Assembly: GCA_020026215.1 (NCBI GenBank)
Contig: JAHHQT010000031.1
Location: 1 to 18,289 of the forward strand
DNA: 18,289 nt
Origin: Muribaculaceae bacterium
GTDB lineage: Bacteria; Bacteroidota; Bacteroidia; Bacteroidales; Muribaculaceae
Reading direction: 5' to 3'
Part shown: positions 1 through 7,883 of the stretch, piece after piece
Numbering within the stretch: position 1 is the first letter of the stretch
Layout of the letters: the number at the start of each line of letters is the position of its first letter
Notes under the pieces: generated by a model
Told to the model about the DNA's origin: nothing
What the model saw: only the letters and a program-made list of their open reading frames with translations
Databases searched by the model: none
Made by a program: the position numbers and the translations under genes

Positions 1-1218
1 GATACCGATAGCATCATCCTGCGGAGCTTTTGAGAAAATCAACATACCATTACCAACGGCACGCTCTTTACCGTCTGACGGACTATTGACAATTTTTTTG
101 TTGACTACCATACAAGTTGAGCCACCACCATCAAGGTTAACACCATCATAAGCACCTACAAATTTCAAGCATTGACCGATAGTTTCGATAGATGCTCCTG
201 CTGAAATAGCCTGACGACCGTCAATAGCTATGAAATAGATAGTTTTTCTGTCTTTAGATACACCGATTGCAGTACGAGGGTGTTGGGTATTCTTGTCACC
301 CCAAGGTTGGTCATGCCACAAAGTGTATTCATTACTACCTCCAACTTGTTCCTTGAAGTCAACCACTTCTCCCGGTTGGTAAACCATAGTAGTTCCCAAA
401 CGAACTGTAATGGCATCTCCTGCTTTCAAACCTTTCAAATAGTCTTCTGAAGGACCTACACCATAAAGTACAGCTGCATTTTCAGGAATTGGTGAAATGC
501 CTGGATTCGGAAAAATTGATTCAACTACACATTCAATATCTTTGTTGGAAGAGAAGAACAAGTTGCCTGTTTTTGGACGGATAATAGCTTTTGTTCCACC
601 TTCTGATTTATGACAATATTTACCATAGCTATTGGTGTAAAGCAACATGAAGTCACCTTTGGTATCTTCCCATTCCAAGCGTTGCATATTCACTGCATGA
701 AGACGAGTGGTTTTGCCACCACTGGTCAAAGTACCGTTGAAGTTCACATTGTCCACATAACCCTTACGGTCTGATGAAAGGATAAATGACACACGGCCTA
801 CAGGGTTGGTCACACATTCCCCATTACGGTATTGACCACTACGAGGAATACCAATTTCGATAGGGTCATGAAATTGATAGAAGTCACCGTTTGTTGCACC
901 AATCATGTCATGACCAGGATAGTCATTGCGTGCATACATGTGTGATGGTTGCTCTGTGGCAACAGCGCTATCACCTGACAAGCAAGTTTCGATTTCCACA
1001 TAAGGATTGTTCAAATCCACTTCCATAACGTGCAAAGTCAAAGGGCGGTCAGGCAAGTTATAAAAAGCATATTTTGTTCCTGGTCCGACATTGTGCTTAT
1101 AGACCAAAGTATCAACTCCATACTCTGTACCACCGATGTTTATCGTATTCTTTGCGAACAGACAAACCGGAATCAGTAATAAACTGAGTGATACAAGTTT
1201 TAAATTCAAGTTTTTCAT
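1..1218 (-). CDS. Secreted NAGPA-type phosphodiester glycosidase (C-terminus off window)
   Basis: I translated this by hand: an open frame of 406 codons runs from the ATG at 1218 to the window edge, so the C-terminus is missing. Residues 1-22 look like a signal peptide (MKNLNLK, then a hydrophobic stretch to LFA). The body matches the NAGPA / DUF2233 family, which cleaves or handles sugar-phosphodiester linkages. Motifs seen are NGDFY (110-114), HPRTAIG (313-319), IDGR (332-335), NLDGGGS (361-367) and a following SDGKERAVGNG. These line up with the two neighbouring paralogues. The gene begins 11 nt after the stop of the upstream gene and is almost certainly cotranscribed with it. By analogy a Big2-like domain and a T9SS sorting domain may follow off the window, but this cannot be seen. 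The substrate is unknown. Confidence 0.88.
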   Translation of the reverse strand, partial: MKNLNLKLVSLSLLLIPVCLFAKNTINIGGTEYGVDTLVYKHNVGPGTKYAFYNLPDRPLTLHVMEVDLNNPYVEIETCLSGDSAVATEQPSHMYARNDYPGHDMIGATNGDFYQFHDPIEIGIPRSGQYRNGECVTNPVGRVSFILSSDRKGYVDNVNFNGTLTSGGKTTRLHAVNMQRLEWEDTKGDFMLLYTNSYGKYCHKSEGGTKAIIRPKTGNLFFSSNKDIECVVESIFPNPGISPIPENAAVLYGVGPSEDYLKGLKAGDAITVRLGTTMVYQPGEVVDFKEQVGGSNEYTLWHDQPWGDKNTQHPRTAIGVSKDRKTIYFIAIDGRQAISAGASIETIGQCLKFVGAYDGVNLDGGGSTCMVVNKKIVNSPSDGKERAVGNGMLIFSKAPQDDAIGI

Positions 1219-1229
1219 AAGAATGATTT

Positions 1230-3692
1230 TTATTTAATAATTAATTTAGATGTAAAAGTTTCATTTTCTGACACAACTTTAATCAAATAGATTCCAGCAG
1301 GAATATTTCTGGTTGAAATCAAACTGTTACCATCAATTTCCTGATGCAACACCTGTGCTCCATTCAAGGCATACACACCGACAACGGCATGTCCTTCATA
1401 GGCGACATTCACTCTTTCTCCCATAGCCACAGGATTCGGATAAACTTTCACGGCATTTTGAGCAACAATATTTTCAGCCACACCGCCGAATTGCGGATAA
1501 ACGGCTGTAAATTCAGGAACATCTATTGTAAAGGAGTCATCCTTTTTCGATGCGCCCATATCAAAGCGAACACTATTGATTTTTATAGGATAAACAGTGG
1601 CATCCTGTATATCACACCATTCTTTCAAATTCAAGATGAAAGTGGAGTTGGTGTTGTTTGCCAAAGTTTCATTAGTGAAAACCCAAGAAGGCATACGTTC
1701 GCCCTTGGCATTTTCAACATTCATTGAAATTTTCTTAATGGTAACCATTCCTGGATTTACTGTGATACGAAATGATTCAGGCAAACTCCAAACCATTTGA
1801 GGGGCTTCCAATGTCATGTATGCTCCACGAGCTACACCTGTCCCTGTATAAGTTACCTTAAATCCCTTTTCTGATTCCACAATAGTTTGACCTTTACCGC
1901 CCAACATTTTCACAACGGCATCCGTTGGAAACGTCGGATAGAAAACAGGCATACTGGCAGCTGTAGGGATTTCCACAGTCACATCCATCTTGCCAACAAA
2001 ATCGCCGAGAGAACCACTGATAGTTGTATTTCCATTGGCAACACCATGAACAATACCTGTTCCGTTGTCCACGGTAGCGATGTCTGTATTTTCAGAAGCC
2101 CAAGCCAAAGCACGGTTGTCAAGTGGCATTTTATTTTCAAGAATGGAAGATTCCACATTTACCTTAAATTCACGATAATTGTCAATCAATACTTTAGTGT
2201 CCTTGAAAGAAACTGTTCCCGCCTTAATCACGACAGGTACACTTTGTTTCACCCCATTGTAAGTAGCAGTCAATGAGAAAGAGCCTTCTGCGGCAGTAAC
2301 ATACAGAGTAGTGCCATTGTTAATGATTTCACCATATTTCTGGTTGTCGCCTTCCAAGGAAAGTTTCACACCTTCAACTTTCGTATTGACCAAAATTTCA
2401 GATTTATTATATCCCATAAAATCGGGAGTATAGATACCAAATTGAGGCAATTGCACTGTTCGGCCTTCTCCGGCATCCTTGAATTGCAAAGTGGTGATAG
2501 CATTATCATTTTGATTACCTTTTGTCACAAGGAACAAACCATCGGTAACAGCACGTTCAAGTCCGCCACTAGGTTCATTCTGTACACCCAGATAAGGGCC
2601 ACAGTACATAGTTGAGGAACCTCCACCATCAAAGTTCAAGGCTTCGGTACATCCAACCAACTGCATGAAACCTGCCAATTCTTTGGAAGTACAGCCTGAC
2701 GAAATGGAGCTACGACCGTCCACCACCATTTGTACCAATTGGTTTTTCTTGTTGTAACCGACAGCCGTGCGGGGATGATTGCTGGTCAAGTGATCCAAAG
2801 CATTTTGTGTTTCCAAAATCTGATTGTCTTTCAAAATTACTGGAAGACCACCTACCATTTGTGTAATGGTTGTACAGTCCACACCATCATATTTCACCCA
2901 AGTAGAGAATTCCACTTTCTGGTCTTTTGCCAATGAAGCAACGATTGAAGCACTTGTTCCATGACCGGAAAGGACAAATCCTCCATTAGGAATAGCCATA
3001 CTGCCTTTGTTCGGTTCTGATACAGAGACGGCTTTCATTTTGACAGTACGTCCCAACAAGTTAGTCTTACCATCGACAGGCATTAGAGCAATCTCTGTTC
3101 CGTAAGCATTGGTTCCTGTAGTTGCTCCTTCCTTTTCAGAATATAGCACCAAATCATTTTCGCCGCGAGTAGCATTGATTTTATGAACGGGATATTCCAC
3201 ACCGCCAGCTCTCATAATGCAGATAATTTCATTTTGAGCGGCAATAACTGGCTGTTTGTCATCAGAGATACCAAATGAAGCCCAAGTTTCGGCACCATCG
3301 GAACGATAGATCTCGCCATCAACAGCCACACGACCGATAGGGCCTCCCGAACTGAAGAAGTCGGCATTGACTCCTGCAAAATACAAGTCTCCTGTTTTTT
3401 CCGAGCTACGTAGCGCCATACTAGAAACCACTTCGCCACCACTGTAGCGGTCTTGACCTTTCACCGCTCTCACCTGAAGATTGGCATTGTTTAGGTCAGA
3501 AGTCGTATAGATAATTCTAAGTTTTTTAGGCCCGTCCAACTTCAATTTGGTCATTGTAGTTCCCGGGCCGATTTTAAAATGCTGCAAAGTATCGACATTG
3601 AATTCACGGTCTTGCACATTCCATATTGTGCCTGCATTTGCAGATAGGGAAACTACAAATGCAGATAATAAAAAGGTAAAGATTTTTTTCAT
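1230..3692 (-). CDS. T9SS-exported NAGPA phosphodiester glycosidase with Big2-like domain
   Basis: An 820-residue protein. Residues 1-20 are a Sec signal peptide ending SANA. Residues about 30-392 form the NAGPA / DUF2233 domain, with HPRTAVG (306-312), VDGR (324-327) and NFDGGGSS (353-360). Residues about 495-575 resemble a bacterial Ig-like (Big2) domain, with the typical TDIATVDNGTGIVHGVANG stretch. A conserved module of about 160 residues follows (about 576-740, with ARGAY, SWVF and RFDMG). The last 75 residues are a type IX secretion sorting domain (VKVYPNP, then PAGIYLIKV and a KLIIK end). The protein is therefore probably exported across the outer membrane and either anchored to the surface or released. 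The first active-site block reads NADF where both paralogues have NGDF. It is the first gene of a two-gene minus-strand unit and is divergent from its closest paralogue. Confidence 0.93.
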   Translation of the reverse strand: MKKIFTFLLSAFVVSLSANAGTIWNVQDREFNVDTLQHFKIGPGTTMTKLKLDGPKKLRIIYTTSDLNNANLQVRAVKGQDRYSGGEVVSSMALRSSEKTGDLYFAGVNADFFSSGGPIGRVAVDGEIYRSDGAETWASFGISDDKQPVIAAQNEIICIMRAGGVEYPVHKINATRGENDLVLYSEKEGATTGTNAYGTEIALMPVDGKTNLLGRTVKMKAVSVSEPNKGSMAIPNGGFVLSGHGTSASIVASLAKDQKVEFSTWVKYDGVDCTTITQMVGGLPVILKDNQILETQNALDHLTSNHPRTAVGYNKKNQLVQMVVDGRSSISSGCTSKELAGFMQLVGCTEALNFDGGGSSTMYCGPYLGVQNEPSGGLERAVTDGLFLVTKGNQNDNAITTLQFKDAGEGRTVQLPQFGIYTPDFMGYNKSEILVNTKVEGVKLSLEGDNQKYGEIINNGTTLYVTAAEGSFSLTATYNGVKQSVPVVIKAGTVSFKDTKVLIDNYREFKVNVESSILENKMPLDNRALAWASENTDIATVDNGTGIVHGVANGNTTISGSLGDFVGKMDVTVEIPTAASMPVFYPTFPTDAVVKMLGGKGQTIVESEKGFKVTYTGTGVARGAYMTLEAPQMVWSLPESFRITVNPGMVTIKKISMNVENAKGERMPSWVFTNETLANNTNSTFILNLKEWCDIQDATVYPIKINSVRFDMGASKKDDSFTIDVPEFTAVYPQFGGVAENIVAQNAVKVYPNPVAMGERVNVAYEGHAVVGVYALNGAQVLHQEIDGNSLISTRNIPAGIYLIKVVSENETFTSKLIIK

Positions 3693-3925
3693 TTTTTAAT
3701 CTATGGTTTTATTGATTAGGACTATATTAATTTAGTGCTAAATTAATCAAAATAATCCATTCATTCACCAAGTTTTCTATAAAATATATAATGCCTTATA
3801 TTTTTAATACAGGCACCATAATTTCATTTATATTTTCATCTATATTTTTAGCGGATTACAATATTTATTCCCTATATTTGCATTATAATAATTAAGCCAT
3901 TTTAAAAATTTAATACTATATTAAT
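3693..3925. promoter_or_regulatory. Divergent intergenic region between two glycosidase genes
   Basis: This 233-nt AT-rich spacer must hold the start signals for both directions. On the plus strand, TATATTTG at 3873-3880 matches the Bacteroidota -7 consensus TAnnTTTG exactly. A TTAG at 3848-3851 lies 21 nt upstream as a weak -33 element, which would place transcription start near 3886 and give a leader of about 40 nt. On the minus strand the best -7 candidate is TTATTTTG (3748-3755 read backwards), one base off consensus and with no clear -33 element. The plus-strand call is fair and the minus-strand call is weak. Confidence 0.5.
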
Positions 3926-6367
3926 ATGAAAAAATCATTACTCCTCGTACTATTGACAATTTTATCAATGAGTGTATCTCATGCAGCTTACACGACTATC
4001 ATTGATAACTTAGAGTACACTGTAGATACCCTTCAGCACACCAAAGTGGGACCGGGCGCATACTACACATCTATCAAATTCAGCGGTGAAAAATACACTT
4101 TCCGCACATTCTACTTGGCAGTAGAAACCAAGCAACCGAATGTTGAAATCCGTACAGAGTTGGGACGCGACACTGTCATCGGATGTGAATGGATTTCTTC
4201 TCACGCTAATCGCAAAACCAACGAAAAAGAGACTTATTTCGCAGCAGTCAATGGTGACTTCTGGGCAACAAGCGGAGAAATCGGAACTCCGTCAAACACT
4301 ACTATCCAAAACGGTGTAATGTCTGCCGACGTTTACGATCCATGGCCTTTATTCTATATGGATACAGATGCCAATCCTTATATCTCTTTCGTTAAAAGTA
4401 ACGAAACTATCAAAATCAACGACCAAGCTCCAATCGCTCTTAGCCATGTGAACGGACATATCAATACAAATCAATTGGTATTGTTCAACAGCACAGTGGG
4501 AAATTTCACTCACACTCCTGCAGGAACACTGGAAATTGCCTTGGAACTTCTTCCAAACGAAAAATGGTTGGTCAACGCTCCTATCAAGGCGAAAGTAGTT
4601 GGCAAAGCTTCCACAACTGGTAACCGAATGATTGTAGAAGGTCAAGCTGTTTTAGCTGCCAACGGAACTTCTGAAGCAGTAGTAAAAGGATTGAAAGAAG
4701 GCGATATTGTTGAAATCATGTTCAACCAATCTCTTAACGACCACAACAACATCACTCCTCGCATTTGCCAAGGTTTGGGCGGTAACGTGATTTTCGTAAG
4801 AAACGGTGCACCTGTTCAACTTGGCGACAAGGCACGTCACCCACGTACAATGGTAGGTTATACCAAAGATCACGGCAAAGTTATCTTGGCTGTTGTTGAC
4901 GGACGTTCTCCTATTTCAAGCGGTGCCATGTATTCCGAATTGGCAGACATGATGATTTGGGCAGGCGCTGACTATGCCATTAACATCGACGGTGGCGGTT
5001 CTTCATCTTTGTTCTTGAGAGACTTCGGAGCAATGAACGTACCGAGCGACGGTAAGGAACGTGCTGTAGGCAACGGTATCTATTGCGTGGCAAAAACTGA
5101 AGGCAATGACTCTATCGTAACTGAAATACAATTCAAGGACTGGGCGATGAACTTCCCTAAATACGGTATCTATACTCCTGTATTCTACGGATACAATAAA
5201 GCCGGTCTTTTGGTGGACACTAACGTACAAGGTGTAAAATTGTCCTGCGACCCTAAAGTGGGCAAAATCATCAACGATGGAGCAACATTCTATGGTGACA
5301 ACAACGGTAGCACAGCTTTGACTGCTACTTTCAAAAACTGCAAACCGGTTTCAATACCTGTAACAGTTTCTCCCAGTGACAAGGCAAAAATCCGCCTCTC
5401 GAACGTAGTCATTGACAACAAACGCGAATATCCGGTTGAAGTATTGGCAACAGTACTTGAAAAGGACCTTCCTCTAAACCCATCAGCATTGGTTTGGAAA
5501 TCCAACAATGAAGAAGTGGCATCTATCGGTGCAACAACAGGTATATTGAAAGGTTTGAAAAACGGAACAGCAGTTGTTAATGGCGCTATCGGTTCTTTTT
5601 CAGGGAACTTGAACGTAAAAGTTGAAATTCCTACCGCAACAACAATGCCTGTCAATTATCCGACATTCCCAAATGACTGGAAATTGAAACAAACAGGCGG
5701 TAAGGGCATCACTATCGCAGAACTTGAAGATGGTTTCAAATTGGACTATACAGGCAACGGCGCAGCTCGTGGCGCTTACATCTCAGTAGAACGTCCTATG
5801 GTCATCTGGAGTTTGCCAGAAGCTATCAGAATCACTGTCAACCCAGGCAACGCTACTATCAAGAAAGTTTCAATGAATGCTGAAAACGCCATCGGCGGAC
5901 GTATCGCATCTTGGGTATTTACTACCAAAACATTGCCACAAAACACCCCAACAACCTTTGAATTGAATTTGTCTGACTGGTGCGATCCTAAAGATATAGG
6001 TATCTATCCTATCCAAATCAACAGTCTTCGTTTCGACATGGGTCCATCTAAGAAAGACACTCAATTTTCTATCTCCGTTCCTTCATTCGTAGCTGTGTAC
6101 CCACAAATGGGCGGTATCGAAAACAATTTCGTTGAAATCTCATCTATCAAGGTTTATCCAAACCCTGTCAATGCAGGCGAAAATATCAACGTAGTTGCTG
6201 AAGGTAAAGCAGAAGTCAACATCTTCGCAGCCAATGGCACAAAAGTATTGACAGAAGCCATTGAAGGAAATGCTACAATTTCCACACAAAATTTTCAAGC
6301 TGGCATCTACGTGATGAACGTTACTGAAGCAGGAGCTGTAAAAACCACAAAATTGATTGTCCGATAA
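3926..6367 (+). CDS. T9SS-exported NAGPA phosphodiester glycosidase with Big2-like domain
   Basis: An 813-residue paralogue of the divergent minus-strand gene with the same architecture. It has a signal peptide (1-20, ending SVSHA) and an NAGPA domain with NGDFW (109-113), HPRTMVG (305-311), VDGR (324-327) and NIDGGGSS (353-360). A Big2-like domain follows (about 490-570, with NEEVASIGATTGILKGLKNG), then the conserved unnamed module with ARGAY, SWVF and RFDMG, and finally a T9SS sorting domain (IKVYPNP near 740, ending TTKLIVR). The catalytic blocks fall at the same residue numbers as in the divergent paralogue, so this is a recent duplication or one under strong constraint. It is transcribed alone and followed by a strong terminator. 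The glycosidase family is firm; the actual sugar-phosphate substrate is not known. Confidence 0.93.
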   Translation: MKKSLLLVLLTILSMSVSHAAYTTIIDNLEYTVDTLQHTKVGPGAYYTSIKFSGEKYTFRTFYLAVETKQPNVEIRTELGRDTVIGCEWISSHANRKTNEKETYFAAVNGDFWATSGEIGTPSNTTIQNGVMSADVYDPWPLFYMDTDANPYISFVKSNETIKINDQAPIALSHVNGHINTNQLVLFNSTVGNFTHTPAGTLEIALELLPNEKWLVNAPIKAKVVGKASTTGNRMIVEGQAVLAANGTSEAVVKGLKEGDIVEIMFNQSLNDHNNITPRICQGLGGNVIFVRNGAPVQLGDKARHPRTMVGYTKDHGKVILAVVDGRSPISSGAMYSELADMMIWAGADYAINIDGGGSSSLFLRDFGAMNVPSDGKERAVGNGIYCVAKTEGNDSIVTEIQFKDWAMNFPKYGIYTPVFYGYNKAGLLVDTNVQGVKLSCDPKVGKIINDGATFYGDNNGSTALTATFKNCKPVSIPVTVSPSDKAKIRLSNVVIDNKREYPVEVLATVLEKDLPLNPSALVWKSNNEEVASIGATTGILKGLKNGTAVVNGAIGSFSGNLNVKVEIPTATTMPVNYPTFPNDWKLKQTGGKGITIAELEDGFKLDYTGNGAARGAYISVERPMVIWSLPEAIRITVNPGNATIKKVSMNAENAIGGRIASWVFTTKTLPQNTPTTFELNLSDWCDPKDIGIYPIQINSLRFDMGPSKKDTQFSISVPSFVAVYPQMGGIENNFVEISSIKVYPNPVNAGENINVVAEGKAEVNIFAANGTKVLTEAIEGNATISTQNFQAGIYVMNVTEAGAVKTTKLIVR

Positions 6368-6390
6368 CCTCTAATTATCCCTAAAATACA

Positions 6391-6430
6391 AACGCCACCA
6401 AAGAAACGAGTCTTTGGTGGCGTTTTTGTT
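6391..6430 (+). terminator. Strong intrinsic terminator of the plus-strand glycosidase gene
   Basis: A perfect 14-bp stem (AACGCCACCAAAGA at 6391-6404 with its exact complement at 6411-6424) encloses a 6-nt loop and runs into T-rich sequence (TTTTTGTTTTT). It begins 24 nt after the stop codon of the glycosidase gene. Confidence 0.9.
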
Positions 6431-7036
6431 TTTCAGAAAAACCTTATCGACCTCTCGTCGACAAGGGAAATAGTAATAGTAGTCTGACAATACTATAGAC
6501 TTAAATTCAATCATTCGTCATTAATAATTTCCTACGTCTAACCAATTCTAATAAACTTACAGTCTAAATTCCGATTAAGTATGTATTATCTTCTCAGATA
6601 TCCATAAATTCTCTGCAGACTTTTATCACATTTGCAAATTTAGCGCCAGCATGAGCAATACCGTTACTCACAAAATATAATTAGCTCTAAATAAGTTTAC
6701 TTATCGTTAAATATCAACTGAATATAAACAGGAATACTCGGACTTAAATCAGAGGATTCCTTTCCACGCACTATAAATCACATATATTTCCTTGTATATA
6801 AACGGATTGCAATGAATATTTCAAGATAAAAACAGGAGGCTTTAATTATCTTTTTTGATGCTTAAACTTGACTTTTTTCTACTAAAACACGGGATTGCAC
6901 AAATTTTATTTTAGAAAGATTCCCTTGTAGGGTTTAAAAATTATACATAATTTAGCAGTGGAAATTGGTAAATAGGGTCCAACCTCAAAGAAGAGTGTTA
7001 TAGGACATAAAAACCGATAACTTACAATAGATTTAA

Positions 7037-7275
7037 TGCCACTACAGTTGGAAGCCCAAAACTCCCCTGCCACTACATCAAACCCCTTGTTAGAAATTTT
7101 TGAACTGCATAAAATATGTCACTACATCAAATTCATAAAGTGAATTTTTAAAGATATTATTTCTATTAGTATTTATTTAGTGTTGGTATAAAGCCGCTGA
7201 CAATTTTTATTTTTATTTCTATTAGAATTATATTAAAAACGACGTGTTGTATTAATAAAGCCACTGACAATTTTT
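7037..7275 (+). repeat. Degenerate short-motif array and two-copy long repeat
   Basis: Five copies of a motif like GCCACT(G)ACA lie in one orientation: TGCCACTACA (7037), TGCCACTACATCAAA (7068), TGTCACTACATCAAA (7117), AGCCGCTGACAATTTTT (7192) and AGCCACTGACAATTTTT (7259). The last two lie inside a longer imperfect direct repeat. Copy 1 spans 7159-7208 and copy 2 spans 7215-7275; both start ATTTCTATTAG and end CTGACAATTTTT, and copy 2 is 11 nt longer in the middle. Unit spacing is irregular (31 to 76 nt), so this is not a CRISPR array. Confidence 0.55.
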
Positions 7276-7320
7276 TTACACACAGCATTAAGAAAAAATC
7301 CAACACTTACATTTTTGTAA

Positions 7321-7408
7321 TAACAGTAATGATTCAGGGAAACACTGTTATGTCCTGATATAGACATTAGAAAAGCCCGCTCGGATTTCAGAGTTCCTTG
7401 CGGGCTTT
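7321..7408. terminator. Orphan double hairpin, terminator-like
   Basis: A 9-bp GC-rich stem (AAAGCCCGC at 7372-7380 with GCGGGCTTT at 7400-7408) looks like an intrinsic terminator. The better T-tract (TTTTCT) is on the minus strand. Just upstream, TAACAGT (7321-7327) pairs with ACTGTTA (7344-7350), and an alternative TCAGG (7334-7338) pairs with CCTGA (7354-7358), so two mutually exclusive folds are possible. No gene is next to it on either strand. It could terminate a small RNA or readthrough from the minus-strand operon. Confidence 0.4.
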
Positions 7409-7699
7409 GCTAAACAAAATAATAATATCTAAAAAATTTAAACAAGGGATTACGGATAATTACAAAACACTGATTAACAAACTAATAGAAAATAACTAAC
7501 ATTTTATCCATTGTAATCCTCTAAATTTATGTTTTATGAAGCTTACTCGAAACCTCATCTTTATGAGTAGGATTATGCACCACGCACTATCTATATTCCA
7601 TTTTTAGATTCGTAATAAATTCTCTTTTTATTACGATTCAAAATTACATCTTATATTGAGAGTTTACAATACTCAATATTAGGTATTCTAATAGGGAAA

Positions 7700-7812
7700 A
7701 ACATACTTATATATCGGTATTATTAGGTATAATCATCAAAAATCCCAACTTTTGGTGATTTTTCCGGCAAAATTTGATGTCAAAAATAATGGAATTAATA
7801 CCTAAGTATGTT
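7700..7812. repeat. 113-bp inverted-repeat structure with central hairpin
   Basis: The ends are perfect 10-bp inverted repeats (AACATACTTA at 7700-7709 and TAAGTATGTT at 7803-7812). Inside these, GGTATTA on the left pairs with TAATACC on the right after a 6-nt bulge. The centre holds a second hairpin (7731-7760). It could be a small non-autonomous element or a structured RNA; no target-site duplication is evident. Confidence 0.4.
7731..7763 (+). terminator. Terminator-like hairpin inside the inverted repeat
   Basis: AATCATCAAAA (7731-7741) pairs with TTTTGGTGATT (7750-7760) over 11 bp with one G-T wobble, enclosing an 8-nt loop and followed by TTT then CC. No plus-strand gene is upstream to be terminated. 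Confidence 0.35.
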
Positions 7813-7837
7813 CAAAATGAAATGTAAAGTAATCGAC

Positions 7838-7863
7838 AAAAAGCAAATTGCCAGTTTTTGCTT
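7838..7863 (-). terminator. Likely terminator of the coaX-to-CNNM operon
   Basis: On the minus strand AAGCAAA pairs with TTTGCTT (plus 7841-7847 and 7857-7863) around a 9-nt loop, and a short T-run follows. It lies 20 nt past the CNNM gene stop. The stem is short (7 bp), so confidence is moderate. Confidence 0.5.
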
Positions 7864-7883
7864 GTTAACGGGAAAGTTACGGA

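Larger units (their letters stand above)
6431..7837. other. Gene-free AT-rich region with hairpins and repeats
   Basis: No open frame here has a plausible length or composition, and no tRNA or recognisable RNA family is apparent. Visible structures include a hairpin at 6442-6466 (nine of ten pairs, CCTTATCGAC with GTCGACAAGG) and a hairpin at 6731-6760 (GGAATACTC with GAGGATTCC, one mismatch). There is a run of degenerate GCCACT(G)ACA motifs at 7037-7270, hairpins at 7321-7408 and 7653-7679, and an inverted-repeat structure at 7700-7812. It may be decayed mobile or coding DNA, or it may hold small RNAs. Nothing shows a definite function. Confidence 0.6.

Noticed and set aside
1344..1727. Plus-strand open frames opposite the 820-residue glycosidase gene
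   Set aside because: They lie fully inside a well-supported coding gene on the other strand and show no domain or signal of their own. They are shadows of that gene's composition.
4349..5655. Minus-strand open frames inside the plus-strand glycosidase gene
   Set aside because: The opposite strand carries clear NAGPA motifs throughout. These frames have low-complexity, unconserved products.
7037..7275. CRISPR array
   Set aside because: Repeat cores are only 10-15 nt, degenerate and irregularly spaced (31 to 76 nt), and no cas gene is in the window.
6431..7883. Decayed transposase or protein gene in the gap
   Set aside because: No frame longer than a few dozen codons with sensible composition was seen and no motif was recognisable.
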